Translations under genes and position numbers: made by a program | Assembly: GCF_001866135.1 (NCBI RefSeq) | Contig: NZ_MODW01000002.1 | Coordinates: 642,917 to 706,916 of the forward strand | Source of the DNA: Microbacterium sp. LCT-H2 | Lineage (GTDB): Bacteria > Actinomycetota > Actinomycetes > Actinomycetales > Microbacteriaceae | Length of the DNA: 64,000 nt | Reading direction: 5' to 3' | Shown: positions 51,663 to 60,972 of the stretch, one piece after another | How the letters are laid out: each line of letters starts with the position of its first letter | Numbering within the stretch: position 1 is the first letter of the stretch | Notes under the pieces: generated by a model | Told to the model about the DNA's origin: nothing | The model's database searches: none | What the model saw: the letters and a program-made list of their open reading frames with translations, nothing else

Positions 51663-52475
51663 TCAGCGCAGCAGGTGCTGGACCGTCTCCACGATCAACT
51701 CGACGCTGACGCGCTCCGGCACCTCCGCGTCACCCGCCTCGAACTCGGCGAGCTCCACGCCGCGGACGTCGGCGGCCGGGATCGCGGCGAACAGCGCGGC
51801 CACCTGGTGCGGCAGCAGACCGTCGCCGACCCGATAGGCCGCGGGGATGTAGCCGGGCTCCAGGACATCCCAGTCGACATGGATCCACACCGGTCGACCG
51901 GCGATAAGAGCGCTCAGCCGCTCCGGCGTGCTCTCCGCAGGGCTGAGGACGGTCACTCCCGCGCCGGCGAGGAGCTCTCCCTCGGCGGGGTCGATGTCGC
52001 GGCCGCCGACGACGATGACCTGCCGCGGGTCGATGCCCGCCCCGTGGCCGCTGTCCCACAGCCCGCAGGCGGCGGCGAGGACCATGCCACCGAGGTAGCC
52101 GGAGTCGGTGGTGTCCGGCGTGTTGAAGTCGCCATGCGCATCGATCCAGAGCACCACCGCGTCGGGGTGGTGCTCGGCGACGCTCGGCAGCGTTCCGAGG
52201 CTCGCCGCACACGTGTTCGTCACGAGGAGCGGCGTCATCTCCCCCATGATCGCCTCCTGCACGGCGGCACGGAGGCCCGTGAGCGTGTCCGAGGCCTCGG
52301 GCAGCGCGACCGACCAGTCGTCGAGCCGACCGGGCTCCGGAGTGCCGACCACGACGGGCTCCCGCCGGAGAAGCGAGGACAGGGCGTCGGCGACGCGGCG
52401 CGCCCCGACGAGGGCTCCGTCCGTGCGGTCGGCGACGCGACCCTGGTTGAGGATGAGCGCGAAGGGCCTGGTCAT
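51663..52475 (-). CDS. arginase/agmatinase family protein with altered metal site
   Basis: 270 residues from the ATG at 52475. Ureohydrolase fold: WIDAHGDFNTP (DAHxD motif), GLWDSGHG and HVDWDVLEPGYIPA (family DxDxxDP; here the last Asp is Glu). The first metal-binding His (family GGDHS) is not present: the corresponding segment reads LLVTNTCAASLGT. The metal centre is therefore incomplete and classical arginase activity is doubtful. Similar divergent members occur in Actinobacteria. Confidence 0.75.
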   Translation of the reverse strand: MTRPFALILNQGRVADRTDGALVGARRVADALSSLLRREPVVVGTPEPGRLDDWSVALPEASDTLTGLRAAVQEAIMGEMTPLLVTNTCAASLGTLPSVAEHHPDAVVLWIDAHGDFNTPDTTDSGYLGGMVLAAACGLWDSGHGAGIDPRQVIVVGGRDIDPAEGELLAGAGVTVLSPAESTPERLSALIAGRPVWIHVDWDVLEPGYIPAAYRVGDGLLPHQVAALFAAIPAADVRGVELAEFEAGDAEVPERVSVELIVETVQHLLR

Positions 52476-52532
52476 CCGCTCAGTCTCCCACCCGGCACAG
52501 ATCACGGCCAAAACCGCCGCACCCGGCTTGCA

Positions 52533-53279
52533 CTAACGCCGGCGCGGCGTCCATCCCGACGGGAGCCCTCCGTCGACGAAGGCGCGGTCCCTGTCCGCTG
52601 CTGCCGACCAGCCCTGCGCCTCCTCCTCGGTGTCGAAGGCGCCGCGGGCCACGCGGAAGCCGACGTCCTCGTGGTGCATGCGCGGCGCTCCCCCACGGCG
52701 GACCGAGGCGCGGACGCTCCAGGCGTCGTCGGCGAACCCGCCGCCCCGGAAGAGCCGGTAGTCGTCGTACCGCGCGGGGTCGAGGAGATCCCAGCACCAT
52801 TCCCACACGTTCCCGAGCGTGTCGAAGAGCCCGTGCAGGTTCGGGAGCTTCCCGCCCACGTCCTGCGGCGTGCCGACTCCGTCGGCAGCCGTCCAGGCGG
52901 CCTCCGCCAGCGGCGCGTAATGCGGCCCGGTGGAACCGGCGCGGCAGGCGTACTCCCACTCGGCCTCGGTCGGCAGGCGGTAGCCGTCCGCTGTAGTGTC
53001 CCAGGCCACATCCTCACCCTCGAAGTGGTAGACGGGATCGAGCCCCTCCCACTCCGAGGCGGCGTTGCAGAAGTGGATGGCCCGCAGCCAGCTCACGTCG
53101 GCGACCGGGCGACGAGGATGCCGTGACGGGGTGCCCAAGACCTCGGTGACCTGTTCTTCGGTCACCGGGAAGACACCGAGGGCGAAGGGTTCGAGTTCCA
53201 CGGTGCGGCGCGTGCGTCGCCGGGCGTCGTGCAGCGTCACCGTGCCGGCGGCGAGACGGACGAGCTCGATATCGCTCAT
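52533..53279 (-). CDS. SUMF1/FGE-domain protein lacking the active-site cysteines
   Basis: 248 residues with the FGE-sulfatase fold phrases VSWLRAIHFCNAASEWEGLDP (in part), YRLPTEAEWEYACRAG, NLHGLFDTLGNVWEWCWD and RGGGFADDAWSVRAS. The pair of catalytic cysteines that formylglycine-generating enzymes carry before the final GFR is missing (SVRRGGAPRMHHEDVGFR), and no sulfatase is in the window. It is more likely a non-catalytic or different-reaction member of the family. Confidence 0.8.
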   Translation of the reverse strand: MSDIELVRLAAGTVTLHDARRRTRRTVELEPFALGVFPVTEEQVTEVLGTPSRHPRRPVADVSWLRAIHFCNAASEWEGLDPVYHFEGEDVAWDTTADGYRLPTEAEWEYACRAGSTGPHYAPLAEAAWTAADGVGTPQDVGGKLPNLHGLFDTLGNVWEWCWDLLDPARYDDYRLFRGGGFADDAWSVRASVRRGGAPRMHHEDVGFRVARGAFDTEEEAQGWSAAADRDRAFVDGGLPSGWTPRRR

Positions 53280-53298
53280 GCGCGGGGTACGGCGACGC

Positions 53299-54054
53299 TC
53301 ACGCCGGAGTCCGTTCGACCCAGGTGGGGTACTTCGCTGCGCGGCCGTCTCCCGACGAGGTCCTCGTCACGCGTCGACGCACCCAGGGCCCGACGAACTC
53401 CCGGTAGTAGGCCAGACCCGCGGGGCCGGCGGTCCAGCGATCGAGCGGCGCCCACCAGGCTGCCGGCGGCTCGAAGCCGAGTCCGTGCAGCACGCGGGCC
53501 GCGACGCGATGGTGTCCGGCCGCGTTCATGTGAAGCCGGTCCTCCGACCAGTACGCGGGCTTCGAGAGCTCCGTGTCCGGCCAGTTGAGCGCGCGGATCA
53601 CGTCGGGGCGGTCCTCGATCCGCCGCAGGACCGCCTCGGAGAGCAGGTCGCCACGCCGCTGCACGAGGGAGCCCATCGGAAGCTGCCCGCTGGGGTTGGC
53701 GCCGGAGAGCAGGATCATCGTCACGCCCTCCTCGTCGCACCGTCGCAGGACCCGGCTGAACGCATCGGCGATGTGCTCCACGTCGGTCCGCGGCCGCAGC
53801 ATGTCGTTGCCGCCACCGTTGAACGACAGGTGCGTGGGACGCAGGGCCAGCGCGGGTTCGAGCTGCTCCTCGACGATCGGCCAGGCCAGCTTCCCCCGGA
53901 TCGCCAGGTTCGCGTACTGGATGGGGTGCCCCGCGGCATCCGCCCATCCCTGAGCGGCGATGTCGGCCCAGCCGCGCTCGCGCCCATCGGGGAGCACATC
54001 GCCCACGCCTTCGGTGAAGGAGTCGCCTATCGCGACGAAACGTACATCAGCCAC
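53299..54054 (-). CDS. SGNH/GDSL hydrolase
   Basis: 251 residues: GDSFTEG, NLAIRGK, FNGGGND, and DRLHMNAAGHH. Clearly paralogous to the protein at 20982-21809, sharing also the C-terminal PWVRRRVTR-type segment. No signal peptide. Substrate unknown. It follows the MFS gene (54083-55435) on the same strand, 28 nt downstream. Confidence 0.87.
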   Translation of the reverse strand: MADVRFVAIGDSFTEGVGDVLPDGRERGWADIAAQGWADAAGHPIQYANLAIRGKLAWPIVEEQLEPALALRPTHLSFNGGGNDMLRPRTDVEHIADAFSRVLRRCDEEGVTMILLSGANPSGQLPMGSLVQRRGDLLSEAVLRRIEDRPDVIRALNWPDTELSKPAYWSEDRLHMNAAGHHRVAARVLHGLGFEPPAAWWAPLDRWTAGPAGLAYYREFVGPWVRRRVTRTSSGDGRAAKYPTWVERTPA

Positions 54055-54082
54055 GCGCCCAGCCTATTCCCGGTCCCGGACG

Positions 54083-55435
54083 TCACCGGTCGTCCAGCGC
54101 CGCTCCGCTCCGGTCGACGAGTCCCCACGCGGCGGCCGCCGCGACGAGGAAGCAGGCCGCGAACACGACGAACAGCAGAGGAGCGCCGCCGGCGACGAGG
54201 AGGACAGGAACGGCGAGGGGCGCCACGATGGAGGCGATGCGTCCGACCCCCGCGGCCCAGCCCGCCCCGGTGCCGCGCAGCGAGGTCGGGTAGATCTCAG
54301 GCGTCACCGCGTACAGCGCGCCCCACGCGCCGAGGGTGAAGAACGACAGGGCCATGCCGGCGCCGATGATCATCGGCACGGTCGTGGCGGTGCCGAAGAC
54401 GACGGCCGAGGCGGTCGCCCCCAGGAGGAAGACCGACAGCGTGATGCGTCGTCCCCACACCTCGATGAGCCAGGCCGCCACGGCGTAGCCCGGGAGCTGC
54501 GCGAGCGTGATGATGAGGGTGAAGCCGAACGAACGGACGAGGTCGAATCCGGCGTCGACGAGGATGCTGGGGATCCAGATGAAGGCCCCGTAGTAGGCGA
54601 AGTTCACAGCCAGCCACACGAGCCAGAGGCAGGCCGTCCGCACCCGGAACTCCGCGTTCCAGAGGGTCGTGAGCCGGGCCCGCGCCGTCTTCGCGATCGC
54701 CCGCGACGCCGGCTCCTTCCGAAGAGGCGGGGTGTACTCGACCCCCGCATCGGCTTCGAACGCCGCCACGATGCGATCGGCTTCCGCGATGCGTCCGCGG
54801 GACGCCAGCCAGCGCGGCGACTCGGGCAGACCCCACCGCACGACGAGCGCGTAGACCGCGGGGATCGCGCCGAGTGCGAAGGCCCACCGCCAGCCTGCCT
54901 CGGAGGCGGGGATGACGAAGTACCCGATGAGCGCGGAGGCGGTCCAGCCGACGGCCCAGAACGCTTCCAGGATGACGATCAGCCGTCCCCGGATGCGCGC
55001 GGGGGCGAACTCACTCACGTAGGTCGAGGCGACCGGCAGCTCCGCCCCGAGCCCGAGGCCGACGAAGAAACGCAGCACGAGCAGGGCCGCCACTGACCCG
55101 ACCAGAGCACTCGCTCCGGTGGCCACGCCGTAGATGAGCAGCGTGAGGGCGAAAACCTGCCGGCGGCCGAAGCGGTCAGCGAGAAGACCGCCGAGGGTCG
55201 CACCGACCGCCATGCCGACGAAGCCGAGCGAGGCGATCCAGCCGGCCTCCCCCTTGGAGATGCCCCACTGCTGTGTGAGCGCCGCGATGATGAAGGAGAT
55301 GAGCCCCACGTCCATCGCGTCCAGGGCCCAGCCCACGCCGGACCCGGTGAGCAGGCGCAGGTGTCGGCGGGTGAACGGAAGGACGTCGAGGCGCTCGGCG
55401 AGCGACGTGCGGCTCGGCAGGGCGGTATCGGCCAT
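54083..55435 (-). CDS. MFS transporter, sugar/aromatic-acid porter type
   Basis: 450 residues, 12 helices with the repeated motif GGLLADRFGRRQ and VWGRRI, plus RFFVGLGLGAELPVASTYVSEF (in part) and PESPRWLASRGR, which are hallmarks of the sugar-porter/AAHS branches. The start is the ATG at 55435; a -10 box lies 7 nt upstream and overlaps the alternative ATG at 55444. Substrate not predictable. Confidence 0.88.
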   Translation of the reverse strand: MADTALPSRTSLAERLDVLPFTRRHLRLLTGSGVGWALDAMDVGLISFIIAALTQQWGISKGEAGWIASLGFVGMAVGATLGGLLADRFGRRQVFALTLLIYGVATGASALVGSVAALLVLRFFVGLGLGAELPVASTYVSEFAPARIRGRLIVILEAFWAVGWTASALIGYFVIPASEAGWRWAFALGAIPAVYALVVRWGLPESPRWLASRGRIAEADRIVAAFEADAGVEYTPPLRKEPASRAIAKTARARLTTLWNAEFRVRTACLWLVWLAVNFAYYGAFIWIPSILVDAGFDLVRSFGFTLIITLAQLPGYAVAAWLIEVWGRRITLSVFLLGATASAVVFGTATTVPMIIGAGMALSFFTLGAWGALYAVTPEIYPTSLRGTGAGWAAGVGRIASIVAPLAVPVLLVAGGAPLLFVVFAACFLVAAAAAWGLVDRSGAALDDR

Positions 55436-55442
55436 GATTCTC

Positions 55443-55448
55443 ATCGTA
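55443..55448 (-). promoter_or_regulatory. -10 hexamer (TACGAT) of a leaderless gene
   Basis: On the minus strand TACGAT ends 7 nt before the ATG at 55435. Confidence 0.5.
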
Positions 55449-55487
55449 GGGCCGTCCCGTCCCGCCGAGCCGCGAGATGACGCCGGC

Positions 55488-56522
55488 TCAGTCGCCGTCG
55501 GCGAGGAGCTTCCGCACCCGAGGGATCACCTCGGTGCCGTACAGCTCGATGCTGCGCATCATCGACTCGTGCGAGAGGGTGCCCGTCGCGTACTTGAGGT
55601 CGAAGCGGCCGAGCCCGAGGGTCGTGATCGTGTCGGCGATCTTCGCCGCAACACGCTCGGGCGAGCCGGCGTAGAGGGAGCCCTCGGGACCGATGTCGTT
55701 CTGGAACCGCGCACGGCTGTAGGGCGGCCAGCCGCGCTCACGACCGATGGTGTTGTTCATCGCCTCGAAGCCCGGGTAGGCCTCGTCCCATGCCTCCGCG
55801 TCGGTGGGCGCGATGTGACCGGGCGAGTGCACGGCCACCGGGTGCGCCGTCGTCCCGAAGGAGGCGACCGAGCGGTGGTACAGGTCGACGAACGGCTTGA
55901 ACCGCCCGGCCGGGCCGCCGATGATCGCCAGCATCAGGCCGAGACCGTGACGCGCGACACGCACGACGGACTCAGGACTCCCGCCGACGCCGACCCACGT
56001 GCGCAGACCCTTCTCGGTCTTCGGGAACACGTCCGCGTTGTCGAGCGACGGCCGCAGCGACCCGGACCACGTCACGGGCTGTTCCTTGAGGAGCTCGACG
56101 AACAGCTCCAGCTTCTCCTCGAAGAGCCGGTCGTAGTCGCGCAGGTCGTAGCCGAACAGCGGGAAGGACTCGATGAACGAACCGCGCCCGAGCACGACCT
56201 CCGCCCGCCCTCCGGACAGGGCGTCGAGGGTCGAGAAACGCTCGAACACGCGCACCGGGTCGTCCGAGGACAGGACGGTCACGGCGGTGCCCAGCCGGAT
56301 CCGCTCGGTACGGGCGGCGATCGCCGCGAGCACCATCTCCGGTGAGGACACCGCGAACTCGCGCCGATGGTGCTCCCCCACGCCGAAGAAGTCCACGCCG
56401 ACCGTATCGGCCAGCTCCGCCTGGGCGACGACGTTCCGGATGGTCTGCGCGCCGCTGAGCAGCTCGCCGTCCTGATCCCGGGTGATGTCGCCGAACGTGT
56501 CCAGCCCGAATTCGATGTCCAT
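55488..56522 (-). CDS. LLM class flavin-dependent oxidoreductase
   Basis: 344 residues of the luciferase-like monooxygenase fold: FGLDTFGDIT, GEHHRREFAVSSPEMVLAA (in part), RIRLGTAVTVLSSDDPVRV, GRAEVVLGRGSF, GVGGSPESVVR. It uses FMN or F420; which one cannot be read from the sequence. Substrate unknown. AGGAAGG precedes the ATG. Confidence 0.88.
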   Translation of the reverse strand: MDIEFGLDTFGDITRDQDGELLSGAQTIRNVVAQAELADTVGVDFFGVGEHHRREFAVSSPEMVLAAIAARTERIRLGTAVTVLSSDDPVRVFERFSTLDALSGGRAEVVLGRGSFIESFPLFGYDLRDYDRLFEEKLELFVELLKEQPVTWSGSLRPSLDNADVFPKTEKGLRTWVGVGGSPESVVRVARHGLGLMLAIIGGPAGRFKPFVDLYHRSVASFGTTAHPVAVHSPGHIAPTDAEAWDEAYPGFEAMNNTIGRERGWPPYSRARFQNDIGPEGSLYAGSPERVAAKIADTITTLGLGRFDLKYATGTLSHESMMRSIELYGTEVIPRVRKLLADGD

Positions 56523-56577
56523 GTCACACCTTCCTATTCAGGTGAATGGAACGCGCGGACTCGAGCCGGCATTCCCA

Positions 56578-58254
56578 TCACCGAGGGAGCAGCGCGCTCC
56601 GCAGCGTGTCCAGTCCGACGCCGCCCAGATCGAGGGCGCGCTTGTGGAAGCCCGTGAAGCTGAACGCGTCGCCCTCCGCCTGCTGGACGGCGTCGCGGAC
56701 CTGCTCCCAGATGCGCTGACCAACCTTGTACGACGGCGCCTGACCCGGCCAGCCGAGGTACCGGTTGACCTCGAACTGCACGAACTGGTCCGACATGTTG
56801 ACGTTGCGACGGAGGAAGTCGAGCGCGTAGTCGGCATCCCAGACGCCGTCACCGTCGAGACGGGGCTTGCCGAGGTGCACGCCGATGTCGAGGACCACGC
56901 GCGCCGCCCGCATCCGCTGCCCGTCCAGCATGCCGAGGCGATCCGCCGGGTCGTCCAGGTAACCGAGCTGCTCCATCAGTCTCTCCGCATACAGCGCCCA
57001 GCCCTCCGCGTGACCGGAGGTGCCGGCGAGCAGCCGTCGCCACGAGTTGAGCTCGGCGCGGTTGTACACGGCCTGGGCGATCTGCAGGTGATGCCCCGGC
57101 ACGCCCTCGTGATACACGGTGGTGAGCTCACGCCACGTGTCGAACTCGGTGACGCCCTCGGGGACCGACCACCACATGCGGCCGGGACGGGAGAAGTCGT
57201 CGGTGGGGCCGGTGTAGTAGATCCCGCCCTCCTGCGTCGGCGCGATCATGCACTCCAGGGTGCGGATGGCCTCCGGGATGTCGAAGTGCGAGGCGCCGAG
57301 CTCGGCGACCGCGCGGTCGCTGGTCTCCTGCATCCACCGCTGAAGCGCCTCGGTGCCGACGAGCTTGCGGGCGGGGTCGGACTCCAGATGCGCGACGGCC
57401 TCTTCGACGGAGGCGCCGGGGAGGATCTCGTTCGCGATCGCCGTCTGCTCGGCCACCATGCGGGCGAGCTCTTCGCGACCCCACTCGTAGGTCTCGTCGA
57501 GGTCGATGGTGGCGCCGAGGAATCGGCGAGAGTTGAGGGCGTACAGTTCGCGCCCCACGGCGTCCGTCTCACCGGCCTCGGGTGCGAGCTCCTCGGCCAG
57601 GAAGCGCCGCAGCTCGCCGTAGGCGACTCGGGCGGCCGCGGAGTTGTCGGCCAGCGTGCGGGCGAGCGAGGCGGGAAGCTGTCCCTCCTGCGGGTCGGCG
57701 TGCGCGACGAAGGCGGCGAAGAACCCGTCGTCGGCGATGTAGCGGTCGATCTGTGTCGCGACCTCCGCGACCTGGCGGCGCGCGGGAGTAACCCCCTCGG
57801 CGATGCCCAGGCGGAGCGTCTCGATGTACCCGCGCAACGCCGCGGGCACGGCGGAGAGTCGGGTGGAGACGACCTCCCAGTCCTCGACCGTCGCGGTGGG
57901 CATCAGGTCGAAGGCGGAGCGGACGTCCTGCGCGGCGGAGGCGATGACGTTCAGATCGCGCAGGTGCCACTTCGCGTCGTGCAGCTCGAGGTCGAGGCGG
58001 AGCTCGGCACTGAGGTCGGTCTTGGTGACCTCGTCGATCGCGTCGACGGGCTCCAGCGCCGAGAGCTTGTCGAGCGTGGCCCGCGTCGCCGCGGCGATCT
58101 CCTCATGACCTTCCGGGCTCAGATCGCCGAACCGGTCGTTGACCTCGGAGCGGCCGATGTAGGTGCCGAGAGTCGGCGCCAGAACGGCGATCGTGTCGAC
58201 CCATTCATCGGCGACCTTGTCGATGGCGGAGGGGGTGCGGGGTGCTGAAGTCAT
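56578..58254 (-). CDS. DUF885 family putative zinc peptidase
   Basis: 558 residues, mostly helical. The zinc motif YHEGVPGHHLQ and a downstream SGHAEGWALYAERLMEQLG (Glu ligand region) are typical of DUF885, which resembles M3/M32 carboxypeptidases. No signal peptide. GIYYTGPTDDFSRPGRMWW matches the conserved central segment. Substrate unknown. Confidence 0.9.
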   Translation of the reverse strand: MTSAPRTPSAIDKVADEWVDTIAVLAPTLGTYIGRSEVNDRFGDLSPEGHEEIAAATRATLDKLSALEPVDAIDEVTKTDLSAELRLDLELHDAKWHLRDLNVIASAAQDVRSAFDLMPTATVEDWEVVSTRLSAVPAALRGYIETLRLGIAEGVTPARRQVAEVATQIDRYIADDGFFAAFVAHADPQEGQLPASLARTLADNSAAARVAYGELRRFLAEELAPEAGETDAVGRELYALNSRRFLGATIDLDETYEWGREELARMVAEQTAIANEILPGASVEEAVAHLESDPARKLVGTEALQRWMQETSDRAVAELGASHFDIPEAIRTLECMIAPTQEGGIYYTGPTDDFSRPGRMWWSVPEGVTEFDTWRELTTVYHEGVPGHHLQIAQAVYNRAELNSWRRLLAGTSGHAEGWALYAERLMEQLGYLDDPADRLGMLDGQRMRAARVVLDIGVHLGKPRLDGDGVWDADYALDFLRRNVNMSDQFVQFEVNRYLGWPGQAPSYKVGQRIWEQVRDAVQQAEGDAFSFTGFHKRALDLGGVGLDTLRSALLPR

Positions 58255-58293
58255 ACCTTCCAGCCTAATCCCCGCCCCCGGCGGCCACCGGGA

Positions 58294-60927
58294 TCAGTGC
58301 GCGGCTTCGTTCCAGTCCCGACCGCGGCCCACCTGCACGTCGAGCGGCACGGAGAGCTGAGCGGCATCCCCCATCCGCGTGCGGACGATCTGCTCCACCG
58401 CATCCCACTCCCCTGCCGCGACCTCGACGACGAGTTCGTCGTGGATCTGCAGCAGCACCCGCGACTCCAGCTTCGCGGCGTGGAGGTCGTCGTGGATGTG
58501 GAACAGCGCGATCTTCATGATGTCGGCCGCGCTCCCCTGGATCGGGGCGTTCAGCGCCGCACGCTCGGCGTTCTCCCGCAGCACACGGTTGGGGCTCGCG
58601 AGGTCGGGGAACGGCCGCCGACGCCCGAAGATCGTCTCGGTGTAGCCGACCTCCTTCGCCTTCATCACCGAGGCCCGCAGGTAGTCGCGGACCGCGCCGA
58701 ACCGTGCGAAGTACTCCACCATGAGCTGCTTGGCCTCGGACTGCTCGATGCGCAGCTGCTTGGACAGCCCGAACGCGGAGAGGCCGTAGACGAGGCCGTA
58801 CGACATCGCCTTCACCTTGGTGCGCATCGCCGGCGTGACCTCGGAGGGATCGACCCCGAACACGCGGGCGCCGACGAAGCGGTGCAAGTCTTCACCGCTG
58901 TTGAAGGCCTCGATCAGTCCCTCGTCGCCCGAGAGGTGCGCCATGATGCGCATCTCGATCTGCGAGTAGTCGGCGGTGAGCAGGGTCTCGTACCCCTCGC
59001 CGACCTCGAAGGCGCTGCGGATGCGCCGCGACTCCTCGGTGCGGACCGGGATGTTCTGGAGGTTCGGGTCGGTGCTCGACAGGCGCCCCGTCTGACTGCC
59101 GGTCTGCACATAGGTCGTGTGCACCCGGTGGTCTTCGCGGATCGCGGTGTCGAGGGACTCGATGATCTGCCGCAGCTTCGTCGCCTCACGGTGCTGCAGC
59201 AGCAGGCTCAGGAACGGGTGCGGGTGCGACTCCTGGAGGTCGGCGAGCACTGCGGCATCTGTCGAGTACCCGGTCTTCGTCTTGCGCGTCTTCGGAAGCT
59301 GCAGGTCTTCGAACAGCACCTCCTGGAGCTGTTTCGGGGACCCGAGGTTGAACTCGCGACCGACGACCGCGAACGCCTCCTGGGCCAGGGCATCCGCCCG
59401 CGTCGCGAGCTCCGCCGAGAACGTCGACAGCACCTCGTGCGACACGGCGACGCCCGCGAGCTCCATGTCGGCGAGCGTGCGGAGCGTCGGCAGCTCGATG
59501 TCGCGGAGCACCGCATCCACCGGCTCCGGCAGATCGTTCCGCAGCGCCTCGGCCACGCGCAGGATGAACCACGCCTCCTGCGACGGGGTGGCGCCCTCGG
59601 TCTCCGGCACGAGTTGCGACGGATCAGCCTCGGGGAGCTTCTCCCCCAGGTAGCGCTGGACGAGGTCGGACAGCGTCTTGTCCGGGAAGCTGGGGCGCAG
59701 CAGCCAGCCCGCGAGACTCGTGTCGTAGGCGAGCCCGCCCAGACGGATGCCCTGACGGAGCAGCGCCTTCACCTGCGGCTTGGCATCGTGCAGCACCTTC
59801 GGCGCGTCGGACTCCAGCCACGTACGCAGCGCCGCGGCCGCCTCCTCCGACCAGTCGAGCTCGCGCAGCTCGCTCCCGGTGGCGACACCGACGCGCGCCG
59901 GTGCGCCCGACTGGACCACGACCCGGAGAGCGACGTCTCCGTCCTGCGCCGCGGCCCAGGTGGCCAGATCCGGGGCGGACACCTGTGCCGGCGTGGGCAT
60001 CTCGACGACGGAGGCCGGGTCGTCGGCAACCTCGCCCGCACCGACGGCCTCGAAGACCCGGGGCAGCAGCGTGCGGAACTCCAGCCGGGCGAAGATGTCG
60101 CGGACGGCCTCGGCGTCGATCGGGGCGACCGCGAGGTCGGCCGGTGCGACCGGCAGCTCCACGTCGGTCAGCAGGCGGTTGAGCTTGCGGTTGCGGCGGA
60201 CGTCTTCGATGTGGTCGCGGAGGTTGCCGCCGACCACGCCCTTGATCTCACCGGCACGCTCGAGCAGCTCGTCGAGGGAGCCGAACTGCGTGAGCCACTT
60301 GACGGCCGTCTTCTCCCCCACCTTCGGCACGCCGGGGAGGTTGTCGCTGGTCTCACCCACGAGGGCGGCGATGTCGGGGTACTGCTCGGGACGGACGCCG
60401 TAGCGCTCCTGCACGGTCGCCGGGTCATAGCGCTTGAGCTGCGAGACACCCTGCACGGACGGATACAGCAGCGTGACGTCGTCGGTGACGAGCTGGATGG
60501 TGTCGCGGTCTCCCGAGACCACGAGCACGTCGTAGCCCTGGGCCGCCCCCTGCGTGGAGAGGGTGGCGAGGATGTCGTCGGCCTCGATGCCCTCCTGCGT
60601 CAGCACGGGGATCGACATGGCGGCGAGGCAGTCCTGCAGCAGCGGGATCTGGCCCTTGAACTCCTGCGGCGTCTCGGACCGGGTGGCCTTGTACTCCGGG
60701 TACTCGTCGGTGCGGAACGAGTGACGGGAGGTGTCGAACGCGATCGCGAGGTGCGTGGGCTGCTCGGCCTTGATCAGGTTGACCAGCATGGACAGGAACC
60801 CGTAGATGGCGTTCGTGTGCTGGTTGTCCTTGGTGGTGAAGTTGTCGACCGGGAGGGCGAAGAAGGCCCGGTAGGCGAGCGAGTGGCCGTCGACGACCAT
60901 GAGGGTAGGCTTTGCGGAGTCCGTCAC
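58294..60927 (-). CDS. polA: DNA polymerase I
   Basis: 877 residues, GTG start. 5'-3' exonuclease domain (1-290; VDGHSLAYRAFFAL, GIEADDILAT, SGDRDTIQL, GETSDNLPGVPKVG), a proofreading-like domain without the acidic DxE metal residues (300-480), and the polymerase (490-877) with motif A TADYSQIEMRI, motif B RTKVKAMSYGLVYG and motif C LQIHDELVVE. It fills gaps and removes Okazaki primers. Lack of 3'-5' proofreading is usual for actinobacterial Pol I. A -10 box lies 6 nt before the GTG. Confidence 0.97.
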   Translation of the reverse strand: MTDSAKPTLMVVDGHSLAYRAFFALPVDNFTTKDNQHTNAIYGFLSMLVNLIKAEQPTHLAIAFDTSRHSFRTDEYPEYKATRSETPQEFKGQIPLLQDCLAAMSIPVLTQEGIEADDILATLSTQGAAQGYDVLVVSGDRDTIQLVTDDVTLLYPSVQGVSQLKRYDPATVQERYGVRPEQYPDIAALVGETSDNLPGVPKVGEKTAVKWLTQFGSLDELLERAGEIKGVVGGNLRDHIEDVRRNRKLNRLLTDVELPVAPADLAVAPIDAEAVRDIFARLEFRTLLPRVFEAVGAGEVADDPASVVEMPTPAQVSAPDLATWAAAQDGDVALRVVVQSGAPARVGVATGSELRELDWSEEAAAALRTWLESDAPKVLHDAKPQVKALLRQGIRLGGLAYDTSLAGWLLRPSFPDKTLSDLVQRYLGEKLPEADPSQLVPETEGATPSQEAWFILRVAEALRNDLPEPVDAVLRDIELPTLRTLADMELAGVAVSHEVLSTFSAELATRADALAQEAFAVVGREFNLGSPKQLQEVLFEDLQLPKTRKTKTGYSTDAAVLADLQESHPHPFLSLLLQHREATKLRQIIESLDTAIREDHRVHTTYVQTGSQTGRLSSTDPNLQNIPVRTEESRRIRSAFEVGEGYETLLTADYSQIEMRIMAHLSGDEGLIEAFNSGEDLHRFVGARVFGVDPSEVTPAMRTKVKAMSYGLVYGLSAFGLSKQLRIEQSEAKQLMVEYFARFGAVRDYLRASVMKAKEVGYTETIFGRRRPFPDLASPNRVLRENAERAALNAPIQGSAADIMKIALFHIHDDLHAAKLESRVLLQIHDELVVEVAAGEWDAVEQIVRTRMGDAAQLSVPLDVQVGRGRDWNEAAH

Positions 60928-60933
60928 CCTGTC

Positions 60934-60939
60934 AGCCTA
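60934..60939 (-). promoter_or_regulatory. -10 hexamer (TAGGCT) of leaderless polA
   Basis: On the minus strand TAGGCT ends 6 nt before the GTG at 60927; there is no Shine-Dalgarno sequence. Confidence 0.6.
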
Positions 60940-60972
60940 ACGAGGAGCACGGACACCCGCAGAGGAGGATGC

